A program made the position numbers and the translations under genes. A DNA stretch of 64,000 bases, taken from Platismatia glauca. Taxonomy: Eukaryota; Ascomycota; Lecanoromycetes; Lecanorales; Parmeliaceae. Shown piece by piece: positions 35,217 through 46,480 of the stretch. Under the pieces are notes generated by a model. The model searched no databases and was not told where the DNA came from. It saw nothing but the letters and a program-made list of their open reading frames with translations. Numbering within the stretch: position 1 is the stretch's first letter; each line of letters begins with the position of its first letter. The stretch covers positions 558,001 through 622,000 of the forward strand of contig OY745773.1 in the NCBI GenBank assembly GCA_963556305.1, given 5' to 3'.

Positions 35217-35915
35217 TTAGTCTGGGTCTGTCTGTTGTGCAAGCCGTCGTCTTCGGCGGCGAACCAGAAAGCTCCACCAGTGCCGGTCTGGCTCTCTCTC
35301 CTTGTGCACAACCGCCTCGACATCCGCAGGCTCCTCCCACAGAGACCGCTGGAAAGTGCGCGTGTCGATCCACCTCCCCATCTTCCACGCAACTCCTCTC
35401 AACAGACCCCGGTCCTCGAAACCCGCTTTCAAGAAGAAGTTGAACGAGGCAATATGGCTGGTGTCCTGCCCTTCATTGACAGGTACGATAGCCAATACCT
35501 CTCTGATGCCATGTTCCCGATCTGTACCCGGACCCACCCTTCTCAATATATCCAGCAGGACGTTCAACAATCGCTTCCCGACTCCTCGACCCGTGGCACC
35601 AGGGTCAATGTAGACAAGAACCTCGACGGTACTATCGAACGCAGGCAGCCGACGGTAAAAGTTTGCGTACGCGTAGCCTAGGATTTCTTCTTTGTTGCGA
35701 GTAGCATGGTGATCGTTGCTGGTGGTTGCTACCAGGAAAGGTAGGTCCTGATTAAGCACGAGTTCGTACAGGTTTAACATATATATATGAGGCTTTGGAT
35801 CTAGATCTAATGACGTGATGGTGTTGGAGACGGAGTAGTTGTATATAGGGAGGATCCCGTCAAGATCCCTATAGAGACAGCGACGGATCGTGACCAGAGG
35901 AAGTGAATATTCCAT
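35217..35915 (-). CDS. GNAT-family N-acetyltransferase
   Basis: A single exon of 232 aa from the Met at 35915. The frame is open to a Met at 36044 (275 aa), but family members start close to the TIRRCLYRDLDGILPIYN block. It resembles phosphinothricin/methionine-sulfoximine type acetyltransferases of the GNAT superfamily, which transfer acetyl from acetyl-CoA to amines. ILGYAYANFYR is beta4, VEVLVYIDPGATGRGVGKRLL carries the acetyl-CoA binding Q/R-x-x-G-x-G/A loop as ATGRGVGK, and SFNFFLKAGFEDRG is the C-terminal motif. The tail ends with a basic RRRRRR run. It converges with the EBP-like gene 200 bp away. The substrate is unknown. Confidence 0.8.
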   Translation of the reverse strand: MEYSLPLVTIRRCLYRDLDGILPIYNYSVSNTITSLDLDPKPHIYMLNLYELVLNQDLPFLVATTSNDHHATRNKEEILGYAYANFYRRLPAFDSTVEVLVYIDPGATGRGVGKRLLNVLLDILRRVGPGTDREHGIREVLAIVPVNEGQDTSHIASFNFFLKAGFEDRGLLRGVAWKMGRWIDTRTFQRSLWEEPADVEAVVHKEREPDRHWWSFLVRRRRRRLAQQTDPD

Positions 35916-36044
35916 GGCGGTCTTTACAACACTGCAGCTTTTGAGACCGAGAAAGCTTGCGTTCGAGAAGCTGCAGACACGCATGTAGGTTGGGGAAGTC
36001 ATTCGTTCAAATAGGGGTAAGGATCGCTCTGCTGAGCACGTCAT

Positions 36045-38289
36045 CGTCGGTACTCACCTCTGTATCGGCAGTGTCATGGGACTTTGACAGGTACCTAGCT
36101 CGCTGAGAGTAGAGTGTCACGTGCATTGAGTAAAAGACTTACGCATTTGAGGAGGTCGCTAAGCGGCCATATCATACTGTCAGGGAGGCCGGGCACGTCC
36201 GTGCCGGAGCGAGCGGTAGATATGGACATGATCCATGATTATTGGACTCATCTGGACCCAAACGGCCGGCTGCATATGAAGGATTGGAAGAGCATTTCAG
36301 AGGTTCCAAATTCAAATTCTCTCGCTACCAGACAGGCATGTTCCTGAGTGATGAGAAATGGGAACAAAAGAGAGAGTCATAGACGGGTCCACTCACTTAA
36401 GTAGTGTGCTGGTAGCAGACCTCTGGCACCGGGACGACTCGAGGGTGGCAACTAATCGCTTCAATCGGAAGAGACTAGCAAATCTCTACCTAACAACGCA
36501 GATATGTCGTGGCCCCAACCGTGCTCTTCATCACCAGTCTCGATCCTCCATCAGACAAGTATACCGAAAAGAAGCGTTGTCCGACTATGACTTCGAGGCC
36601 TTGGCATTCGTGGTACCAGGATAGTGGACAGGAGATTCCAGAAGTCCGACAAAATCCTCGAGGTGATGGCAGTAGGGGTGAGATTTGTTGGGGCGCACCG
36701 ACTCTCTCGAGTACCTTCTTTCTGTCGGTTGCCTACCACTGCCCGGCTGCAAAAGAGCAGCACGTTGCATTGGGCCGTTGCATCATTGGGTCTGGTCCGG
36801 AGGTTCGATGTTTCAGCCCTGTAAGGAAGCAGCAGAAAGCACCCAAAACCCAGCATATTGGGCCCATTACCTCGATCTGACAGATCGCCCGATCCATCAA
36901 AATCCCAGCGATGTCACAATGAAGAAATATATGGAGGCGTTACTGAGCACTTGAAAGTCTGATTCTACCGAAGATATTCAACAGAAAGTTCTATCGTCAT
37001 ATACCTTATCTTCTTCATTTGTCTGGAGCAAATCAGAGCAAGAGTGGACCCGACTTACCCAGCGTTTTGAAGGCATGTCGGTGGGCATTTTCTGGGCGAG
37101 TAGGCGACCGAGGTCGGGCACGTCGGGCACCGGCGCGCGCGATCCTCGTATTCGGGTAGAGCAATGAATAAGCTGCACGAACGAGGAACGAGGTCTCTCT
37201 CTGCTTGCTTCGCAAGTAGGTATCATTCCAGAAATACGAAATGACACGAAGGCATTCGTATGGATAGAAGCGCGGAAGAGTATGGTGAGTGACTATGGAA
37301 GCGAGTGCGGCCGATATATCGCCCACCAAACCAAATACACTACGAGTACCTAAGTAAGCTGAATGTGGCTAGCTGATGACTGCAGCAAGGCCGAGCCGTT
37401 GACATCCTGCATGTCGGCTGTCTTGGTAGCGAGGATCGAGTGTTGAAGAGTCGGATTGACCTCCCCCACTCATCGACCTGATGAAGGTTCTTTAAAGAGC
37501 AGCTATCTGACACTGATGATAACTGGCTTGGACTAGGAAACTGATGCAGGCAACCACGTCAGCTTCGCGGAATGGCTCGAGACTGAACAAGACACTTGTC
37601 TGGAGGAGCCCGCACGACGTTGGGGGGGAGGAGGGTGGTTGGTTGTACCCCACTCGCCGGCATCAATTTGACTGCGGTATGCATGGAACGTCCGAACACC
37701 TCTTTGCCATCTTTTGCCCATTTCCGTGAAAGTTTCCACGCCTCCGGCATTCGCTGCTACTGATACTTCGTCCTCTCTGTGCCTTACTCACGTAGCGAGA
37801 AGGACTGAGGGGATCGTGACGTACTCTACGGTAAGGAATCAATCCCACATCCAATTTGAGTGGGTGATCGCCTGCTGCGAAGATGAGAAAATCGCCGAGC
37901 GAACGGGCGAAAAGAAAGAAATTCAGGGCTTACGCTGTTGATATCATAGATGTACAACGATAATGATAACGCTATTCTTGCAAAAGCCTTGGGGCAAGAA
38001 CCATCCTTCGAGGGCCATATCACAGGGCGAAGCTCGAGTATGTAAAGGTTTCATCAATCGTACATTGCCGTTGTATAATTGATCAGGTCTAGGTAAAGAA
38101 ACGCCAAACTCTGAGGTAAATCATTTGCCCCAAGGTCGAGCATGTGTGAGCAAATAATCAGACTTTCAATCCGCGCAAGACGCAGCAAGACTTTTACCGA
38201 CCCAGACAACAGTTCCAGAAAGCAGAATGTCATAAAGGTGCAGGCACCCCGTCCTCCTCCTAAGAATCTTTGGGCACATCACAAGATTC
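36045..38289. other. intergenic, nothing recognised
   Basis: Open frames on both strands (for example plus 36509-36880, minus 36978-37329) have no recognisable motif, and several overlap antisense. The first part may hold the GNAT promoter and the last the 3' flank of the Rua1-like gene. Confidence 0.4.
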
Positions 38290-40092
38290 TCATGTCGTCT
38301 CATTCGCGCAATCATCTCTTCCTCCAATACCGACACGCCTAGAGGCCATCGTCTTGGACGCCCTCTCGCCCTTGTTCTCTCGTCTCCTTTTGGGCGTGTC
38401 CTGCGCCTTAGAGTGCGTATGACACTGGAGTCATTGTTAGACAATTCCCTACCCTCCGGCTCAAGATTCCAAGACTCACCTTATAAGCATGGCGAAACCA
38501 CGGCACGCCTCCTCTTCTCCCACCCCCTAGCGATATCCAAGCTGAACATGTCCCACACAATCCTTCCCATCCATCCCCTTGCCCAACATCTTTCCCCGCC
38601 AGATCTCCATCCACCTTTCCAGTTATTCTTCTCAACTCTACCGGCTCCTCAAATCGGCAGCCACTCGCAGCACTAATGCCGTGCATGAAGCTTTTGTCGT
38701 ACCAGAACGCACTGTTCTTGAGTACTAACCAGCGACCAGGGCGGCAGATGCCACACCAACCCTGACGTTCGATGCCGTGGTTGCGGATGTAGGTAGCTAG
38801 CAAATTTTGGAGTCAGCATTACTTTTTGCAGATAGAAATCTATGTAGTAGGACATGTTCACGAAATTATGTGAGTGGCAAAATGGGTAATTTGCTCCTGT
38901 AACGTGTCTCGCCATTCAAAGACCAATGTTTAGAAGGAAGAGATAAACCCAAAAGTGCCTTACGGGTGTAAAGATCGGTTGGGAAACGGAGAGACTGGTG
39001 GCGGGCTCGATCTGACGAGGGAGGGGTTAGCGGAGTGATGTTTAGTGGTGCGAAGAGGTCAGGTGGGCAAGATTCGCAATGGCCGCCCGGGGAACTGTTG
39101 GGACGTGCGGCAGGCCCGAGTTTTGCATATGAAGCGGGACTGTGAGTGTTCTCTGGGGGTCGCGCAGAATAATTGTCCTCTGCGAAAGCCATTGCAAAGT
39201 CAAAAGAGCTGGAGTCAAAATCCAAGTCCGACAAGATTGTTGATTGTGATTGGCAAAATGAGTCAACGTCAATTTTGGCCGTGCTTGACGCGAGCTCGGG
39301 CGACCCTGATGCCTGTGAGCTACCAGAGGCAGGCGCTAGCATGTTAATAGTGCTGTTGATCAGATGCGAATGGTTTTCGCTTTTAGATATTGTTAGCAAG
39401 CCATCGGAACGGCTTCTAGTACGGCATGATCTGCTGTATGGTGTTGGCCGAGAGAAGGCCTGTGGTGAAGGAATAGCAACACAGCGGCTCGAAAGCGCAG
39501 GTAATTCACCATGAGTTTGGGCTATTGGAGCATCGAAGCCAAAACAAGAACCGAAGTCGGCCGTATGTGGACCGGAGAACAATGGCTCAGTTGGGGCTGA
39601 ACGATCTAGAAACAATTAGCTGAATTCTTCAGTGCAATAAGATAGCAAGCATAAGGGCCAGAGACCTGAGACTGACGAGCCTAAATCAGAGGCCGAAGGA
39701 TCTACATGATCCAGCGCTGGCTGATATTTGAGGGCCTCGGTGTCGTTGCTGTTGACCACACTGTACGTAGCCTCAAGCTCCAGATCAGAGCCGAAACCGA
39801 GATGTGTGGAATCAGCTGAAGACAAGTCATAGTTGTCGCTCCGGATTCTTTGTGGCCATTGGATTGGGTGGTAGAATTGTATGGACTCGGGAAAGTTGAG
39901 ACTGTTCGACTGTGAACAGCCAACTGCATCCTGCTGTCGAAAATTATAGATTTCAGGGGATAGATGATGGCCTTGTGGATATGGTATCTGTCCAAACCAG
40001 GACTCGAATGCCAGATCTTCGCGAGGTTGAGTGTGCCAACCATCATCGGTATGGGCTCGATCATGGAGATGTTTGTCCGCGTTCTCTGCCAT
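38290..40092 (-). CDS. Rua1-type transcription regulator
   Basis: Four exons (40092-39666, 39605-38964, 38796-38480, 38406-38290) give 500 aa. The introns are 60, 167 and 73 nt; the 167 nt one is introner-like and sits just where DLYTP is rejoined to TYIRNHGIERQG. The C-terminal domain (about 357-465) matches the Rua1 C-terminal zinc domain: WCGICRPGRWLVLKNSAFWY, DKSFMHGISAASG, WEGLCGTCSAWISL and PWFRHAYK, with paired Cys and a terminal His. Rua1 of Ustilago maydis regulates a glycolipid gene cluster; ascomycete members are mostly uncharacterised. The N-terminal 350 residues are polar, Ser/Pro-rich and probably disordered. The tail KRRRENKGERASK is a possible nuclear signal. Confidence 0.85.
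38797..38963 (-). repeat. introner-like element 2 (intron 2 of the Rua1-like gene)
   Basis: A 167 nt intron, minus strand. It begins GTAAGGCACTTTTGGGTTTA and ends TGCTGACTCC then AAAATTTGCTAG. The intron at 45040-45191 in the Lam1/Sip3-like gene begins GTAAGGCACTTTTTGAGTTT and ends ACTGACTCGGAAATGTGCTAG-like. Both also share TACCCATTTT and TTATCTGCAAA/CTATCTGCAAA. Confidence 0.8.
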
Positions 40093-40873
40093 AAGACAAC
40101 TATGAAGAGGTTGAGATGACTAAGCAATGAAAGACTATTGGCCACATTGTTTGGCAGGATCATTGGAAACTTATAGACGGAGGCTTCTCCGGAAATTGTT
40201 ACTGAGAACAACCCGGTAGGATTTATCACATTGGCGCCGACCGTATGCAAGTCGCCATGTGTAAGCGCTTATACCAGAAAGGGTCTTGGCCAACGGAGAA
40301 TGAAGCAAGGGATGAAAGCCGAAACCGAGGAATATTTGTTGAGGACCCTGCCGCCGATACTGGACCCTTGCATGACTCAAGGGCTGTAACCCTTGGGTGA
40401 GATGCTTCTTGAGACTTGGGCTTCAGATATTTGACGGTTCGGTGAGGCCGAGACATTAGGATAGCGAGTGGGTGTGCGACTGGTGCACAGACCTGCCCGT
40501 CCTTCTTCGATCGGATATCTGCATCAGCAGTGGCTGATCTAGGTGTCCGGCTGGCAAACATCCAACAAAGGGTCAGGGAATACTCTTCCAATCTGTCTTA
40601 ATCTTGAGGCCTCGAATCGGCGGGAGCTTCCTCTCAAAGCAATGCTGCCCCGAAGTATCGATCCCCTGGAAGCTAAAAGTAAGGCTTGAGAATGATTTGC
40701 CATTGAGAAATAGGAATAGCTGTTGCAATGCAAGAGGTGTGTGAAATCCCAGGTCATGCTGTCAGGGTCAGGACCGATAAATCACCATTTGTGCAAGCCT
40801 AGGCTTGGAGATCGGAATTGAGCTACAGGGGTTCTGGCTAGACTCAGTCACCCACTACTCTCAGGACCCTGCT
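40093..40873. other. intergenic, promoter of the Rua1-like gene
   Basis: It lies between two minus-strand genes. The minus frame 40591-40226 has no recognisable domain. Untranslated leader and promoter are the likely content. Confidence 0.4.
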
Positions 40874-43800
40874 TCACGCTACGGTTTCCAGCTCTTTGTC
40901 ACAGCTCTCGCAGTATTGCTGCTGCCAAGCCCGGATCTCTTTGAGGCGTGCAAGTTTGCCCTCTGAAACATGTTGCCCGTCATCATTTTTCTTTACTGGA
41001 AACTCCATGGTGTTTTGACTTAGCATGGCTCCCAAATGTTTACATTTGACGTTCTCTTCTATTAGCCAGTTCTCCCACTCGGCCTGCATCATCTCACGCT
41101 CGATGCTATTGACCACTCGCATTGCCACGAGCAAATCATGTCGTTGGAGGCCCAAATGTTCCCGGCTTCTATGTAGACGACGAGTTGCTGGAGTCTGCGA
41201 GGGTCTCATAGAGGGGAGCTGTTGTGATTGATAACGCGCATCAAGGTTCATGATGCTATCGAAGGTATCTCGACTAAATCAAGAACCGTAAGTCCACTGC
41301 TGCTGGCTGACTTGAGGGAGGAGGTAGACCTACCATGTTCTGGATTCTTCTTGATGATCAAGTTCCAGAGCAGTAGAATCATGAAGCTCATGCAGGTAGA
41401 TGGCTTTGCTCATTGTAAGGTCCGGACCGATTCCCAACCTGGTCATAAATTGACCAGCTTTCCGTTCCCTCCACCACTCCGACGTACCAGTTGAAGAGAA
41501 GATTACGTTGATGAGGAAACTCGTTGCCAGAGCAGCGAGCAGAACGCTATTTGCGTCGATAGTTTTCCAGACCCACCGTACAAAGTCAAAGACCATCTGC
41601 ATTGCTGAGGTGGCCACACTCTCTAGAAGCGACACAATAGACTCGAAAGCGAGCGCCGTTAAAGTCCGGCGCCTCATTTCACGTCGCAACTGCGCTTTCA
41701 ATGGCGTATCGTTTCCAGCAAACAAGGAAGATTGCGTCTGGAGCCCAACCGGACCGAAGATCTGAATGGCCTTCTTCGTTCGACCATGGGCACTTGCAAA
41801 ATTCCTCACCTGATCCGCAACTACGTCTGCGAGGTCCAAGGCGTCAAGCTCAAGATCCTTGAGCGCTGCTTCGGCCACAATACCTTATCATTGTCAGCGT
41901 GTTTCTAGAATGCGGAGGACTGGTGGGTATTTTACCCTTCGTGAGAGGTGAATCTCGAGTCCACTCGACCTTGGTGTAGATGGCCAATTTGCACTTTGAT
42001 TTGGCCAGATCTGGTCATGATCTCGGAGTCAGCATTGCTCGTTTGAGGGAGTACAGCGAGCTTTGGAACACGTCCAAAGAGCGAACATTCCCAGAACATG
42101 TCTCTGGATTTGATATTTGGTTCAAAAGAAGAAACGAAACTCCGAAAATACGTACGAGTGAGGACGACTTTAGTGAGTAGCAGGAAGCTGTCGCGATTCG
42201 GGAGATGCCATGGGCTCTTTCGGTCCGATATAACATACAAGAGGTGCTCATTAGCTACCTCTACCATTTGATGGTCAGTGACTGTGGTATGCTGTACTCG
42301 TCCTGGTCGAAGGTCAATTAGCTGAGGGTGGGGGGCGGCGATTTATCTTTAAGACATGCTTACTAAAAATGTCTAGATACTCAATCTGATACTCGAAATC
42401 ACGACGCAAGTGACCGTGTTCCATCTGGGTCCATGGCCCTTGCTTGATATCTTTGAAGCTGTCAGCGAGAGTTGAAAGCCACAAAGACAGCAATCAGAAG
42501 AAAGGAAAAAGAACTTACTTCGAGCGCGCCGTTCGTGGTACAGAAGCTGCCAAACAACGCTCTTATCGCCGAATAGAACATGAAACAGAGCTTTTGGGCT
42601 GACATCAAAACTCTTCTCTACAACAAGCTTGTCCATTCCGGATGGAGTGTATACGATAGGCTGCTTGGGAAGTTTAAAAACTTTACTGTTATCTCCCGCA
42701 CCGTCTGGTTGGAGAGTGCTGCTCCCATACAGCGCTTGGTCGACACACACATTCGCTCTGAGATCTCGTTGATCCCTGTGGGATGCATTGCGCCCGGGAG
42801 TTGAATCGCCATCAATGGGCGTGTTGATGGATACGTTTTCCCAGCTGTCTATGCTCGGGCTGCTCTCCGGATCATCTTGTTCCATCTTAATGAGAATTTT
42901 CATGATCTCTTCAGTGCCAATTGCTTGTGAAGTGCGGTTCCGCACTAAGAAATTGAGACGCCGTTGAAGCAAACTCAGAGGTTCTAGGAAGGTCTTGATC
43001 GTGATGCGATTGTAACCGGTTGTTTGGTTATTATTGGTTTTCAAATGACAGAAGACGAAGTCACACTCTTTTCCTGTTGCCGCTGTGACCTCTGAGATTG
43101 AGTCAAGGCCGATGCTAGTGACGAGCGTCATGCCACAATGGTTGCTGTAAAAATAGATCTTTTCTTCGGTGACATACACTCTTCCATTCAACTCTTGTTG
43201 CTCGTTCGGACTCCACGTAGCCTTGAACACGAGTACAACTCTTTCATCTCGACGCACATTGGGGAACAACAGTCGAAATTGTGCGTCTTGCGTCTTGAGC
43301 TGCAACGGATAGTAGTTAGGATACTCGAGTGGCGAAATACCGTATTTCTCGTCCCCGTCAAGGCTGATAGTCTTACGATGTGAGGGCGAAGACTTCAATG
43401 AAGTGTCGGTAGTCTTGTCTTGTCCAGTAGAGCCCGAGACTGAATCGCTGGTTCCCGAAACCGCGGCACTGTGAGAGGGAGATCCGCTCGCAGGAGAAGG
43501 ATTCGAATGGCGAATCATAGGGCTTGGTGGTTCTGCTAGCTTCACGGATACCTCTTGCGGCGATTTGACCTCCCCGCGTTCCAGCCTATTGAGATGGCCC
43601 CAATTTGTACTTCCCCAAATGTTGGCCATGAGACCGCCTACGCAGATTTTGGAGTCAGCGTCGCTCTCTCTAGGTAGAAACAGAGATAAATTGAGAGTAG
43701 AAAGGTTCTCAAATCAAGCAAAATAACAGTTGCGGGGAGTGAAGAAGCTTTTCTGCTCCCGAACGAATGCATATGATCCCAAGTTGCTACCAAGCAGAAT

Positions 43801-46186
43801 GAGTTTACCCAAAATGTCAAAATCAACGTCGCTCCTTTTGGGTAAAGAACCCAAGAAACGAGACAAGTGTAGAGAGCAGAGAAATCCTTTCGCTGTCAAG
43901 AATCGGTCATTCTTCCAAGGCACAATATAATTTCAAAGGAGTAAAGGACTCTTCTGCTCCCAGAACACGGAGTGTAGCCGAAAATTGCTCCCATATAGGA
44001 AGGAGTAACGCTGAAATGTACGTACTGGGCATACCACCTGACGCATCTGTACGACCTACGCCAATACCTCTCTCGCCGTTAACTACCACAGCCGTTGTAC
44101 TAAGATTCGTGGGTGCAGGTGGATTGACCAAGGTATTAGGGGCCAGTGTGCTCGTTGGCAGCTCTCGTATCGGTGCAGACGATTTCTTTGATACTGGCGT
44201 CTCGGGTGGCGGAGGTGGCAGCACTCCAGGTCCAACAGGCATGGATATGTGACTGGCTGCTATTAGACTTGCAATACCACCTCCAGAAAGTCCAGGGCTA
44301 GCAAGCGAGCCAGCCAATTTATCGCTTCCCAAAGGCTTCCGATGAAGATCTAGCTTCTGTATGATTCTCGTCGTAGGATCTCGGCTAGCATCAGCTTCTC
44401 TCTCGGCGAACGAGCGTCGATGACTGGTAACGTCGAAGCTGCTCCTATTAGCTGAGTGATCTCCTCCAGGCACAGGTAGAGTCGAGCTTCGGTCTACCCC
44501 AGAGGCACCGGTAATGTCGTCGGTATGTTGTGTCATTCCGGAATCGGCGGCACTTGCAGCAAATTCTGGCGCGCTTGGGGGAGAAATCGCAAATGCAGGA
44601 TCTCGAGTCGGGGGACCTAGACCGGGAGACTCCGTGCTGGCCGGATCTTCAATGGCTTTTTGTTTAGCAACATCGAACGCTGCAAGCCATTCCATGAGTT
44701 CAGGTTGAGTTTCAGCCTGGATCACTATAGTGGTGTCTTTGGTCTTCACTTCGAAGACGTAGCGTCTGTCGTCAGAACTACCAGGCTTCACATTGCAAAG
44801 CAGAACGCCGATCCTGAAAAGATCACGGAATCAGCATTCCTTCTTCAAGGCAAAGGTCCGAGCAATGAGACAATCCAAAGGGGTTTCGGAAAAGCGTTTG
44901 CTCCCGGAACATATCTCACGACTCGTAGAGTGGTCCAAAGGAGGAAAAGGTTGATCGAAAATGTATATACCTTTCACTCTCCTCTACCCCACCCGAACGA
45001 GAACCTTGAACGAGCCAGCCAAAGATGCCCCTTTTTACACTAGCACATTTCCGAGTCAGTGTTCCCGTTTGCAGATAAGAAAGGATCAAGGCTTATCCGG
45101 GGAGTAAAATGGGTACAATGCTCGTGGAAAATGTCTGGCGATTCAAGAAGCAGTCGCAGACAGGAAGATATAAACTCAAAAAGTGCCTTACTAGAACCAT
45201 CGTCGGAGCCATATAGTCCTTGAGGGCTTCCCAGAGACAGTCCGCAAATTAAGCCAGCCTTGTTTCTCAGACCTCAAACGTCTACCACCGGGTGTTTGCA
45301 GGTTCGTTGTAGGTGCTCTTGCAGCGGGTGCCGTGGCTGACACAACGGCATAGTCGTCGAGCTCACGCGACGGGCGGGCAGCCGCTTCTGCGCTCTCTTC
45401 AATCTGCTTCCTGGCATTCTGGAGCTCTCGTCTGAAGGTCTTTTCCCCATTCTCCATCTCACGACTCCAACTTCTGACTCTCTCAATGTCACTACCCCAC
45501 TTTCCAATAGAGCCACTAATATTCTGCCGAGGGTTCCGCATGTCGCGCCATTGATCTGCGAACACTTTTACAAGCATCTTGTCCAGTGCTATTCGTAGCT
45601 GTGATGCTGTAACACTAAAGTCCATTGATGCTTTCAAGTAGGCTTTTCGCGCTTCATGAAGCTGAAAGGCGTCTTCTCGCAAGGAAGAAGCTTCCTTGGT
45701 CTTGGCTTGACCGGAGTAGCGTGACTGTAGACTATCAAGCTCCTTCTGCGTGATGTGAAGATGTCGCCTAGTCTCCCTGAATGATCGGAGGTCATTAGAA
45801 AGGAAAGCTTTTATAGGATCTGCCATATTCGCTTGAATTTTCTTGAGTCCAGATATAGTTGCCGTCCAGAACTCCTTCGCACCCTCGCCATATCTCTTCA
45901 TTGCCAGCAGCGTGTAGTCGTGATCAATGACGGCCTCAGAAAGGTGGGTAGGCGGTGTCGTCTGTGCAATAAATCCATTGACCGAATTCTCGAAATCTTT
46001 TAATTCGTGGGATAATTTGGACATACACCTTACATAGCCTTCTAGCCATTTCTCAACAAGGTCGAATTGCTCGGAAAAATGAGCGAATCCCGCCCTAAAT
46101 GTTGGAGAGTCGAGGGCAGCTTCCTTCAGACCCACAGGACTAACAAACAGATTAGCGGGTGAACCTTGGGTATAGAATAATATCAT
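40874..46186 (-). CDS. Lam1/Sip3-type BAR-PH-GRAM-VASt sterol transfer protein
   Basis: Nine exons (46186-45192, 45039-44971, 44813-44026, 43637-42519, 42450-42364, 42302-42156, 42010-41936, 41883-41334, 41273-40874) give 1409 aa. Introns 1, 2, 3 and 6 (152, 157, 388, 145 nt) are introner-like; the others are 52-68 nt. The family acts at ER-plasma membrane contacts and moves sterols. Domain order: BAR-like coiled region (about 15-250, starting VSPVGLKEAALDSPTFRAGF), PH (KQGWLNLRTV onward, about 318-405), Ser/Pro linker, GRAM (about 730-830, FRLLFPNVRRDERVVLVFKA), VASt/StART-like (about 955-1095, HERRARNIKQGPWT; KSKCKLAIYTKVEWTRDS), one helix near 1200 (VLLAALATSFLINVIF) and a coiled tail. The extreme 5' end is uncertain: GCTAATCTGTTTGTTAG just before the conserved start looks like an acceptor. 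Confidence 0.88.
42011..42155 (-). repeat. introner-like element 3 (intron 6 of the Lam1/Sip3-like gene)
   Basis: A 145 nt intron, minus strand, GTACGTATTTTCGGAGT at the donor and AATGCTGACTCC at the branch. Same subfamily as 30167-30315: both carry ACGTGTTCCAAAGCTCGC in the same relative place. Confidence 0.8.
43638..44025 (-). repeat. compound introner-like element 4 (intron 3 of the Lam1/Sip3-like gene)
   Basis: A 388 nt intron, the longest found. Two versions of the same block occur in it, each with GGGAGCAGAA followed after about 100-130 nt by GAGCGACG. The second ends GAGCGACGCTGACTCC then AAAATCTGCGTAG at the true acceptor, and the first is GAGCGACGTTGATTTTGAC. This suggests one element inserted in or next to another. 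Confidence 0.65.
44814..44970 (-). repeat. introner-like element 5 (intron 2 of the Lam1/Sip3-like gene)
   Basis: A 157 nt intron, minus strand, with GTATATACATTTTCGATC at the donor, a TGTTCCGGGAGCAAACGC core resembling the GTTCTGGGAGCAGAAG core of element 4, and AATGCTGATTCCG at the branch. Confidence 0.65.
45040..45191 (-). repeat. introner-like element 6 (intron 1 of the Lam1/Sip3-like gene)
   Basis: A 152 nt intron, minus strand, beginning GTAAGGCACTTTTTGAGTTT and ending TGTGCTAG. It pairs with 38797-38963 in the Rua1-like gene. It interrupts the PH domain (WLRRWF / YVKRGIFGWL). Confidence 0.8.
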
Positions 46187-46480
46187 AGCTTCCTACATGA
46201 GGGTTATTGGCCTTCCCACCGGGACGAGGGTAGGGATATCGACCATTCTGAGTGCAATCCCAAGTAGGAAGGCCTCTCGAAGAAGTTGTTTAGCACGAAG
46301 GCGTTGAGACCGTCATCTGCTTGGCAGCCCCTCCGTACAAACAGGTAAGATTTGAGCATTCACAGTTCATGGCACTGCCAAAAGGCTAACATATGAGCGG
46401 GCGTGGAGTCTGAACTCTGAAGATTGGCATAATGGGATTGCTGTTTCAATAACACCTACATAAAGTAGGATACGAGTAGT
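46187..46480. promoter_or_regulatory. promoter/leader of the Lam1/Sip3-like gene
   Basis: It lies between the start of the sterol-transfer gene and the left end of the transposon. On the minus strand an ATG at 46247 followed by nine codons and a GTGGGA donor-like site could be a first coding exon. Its phase does not fit the downstream frame as read, so it was not added. Confidence 0.35.
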
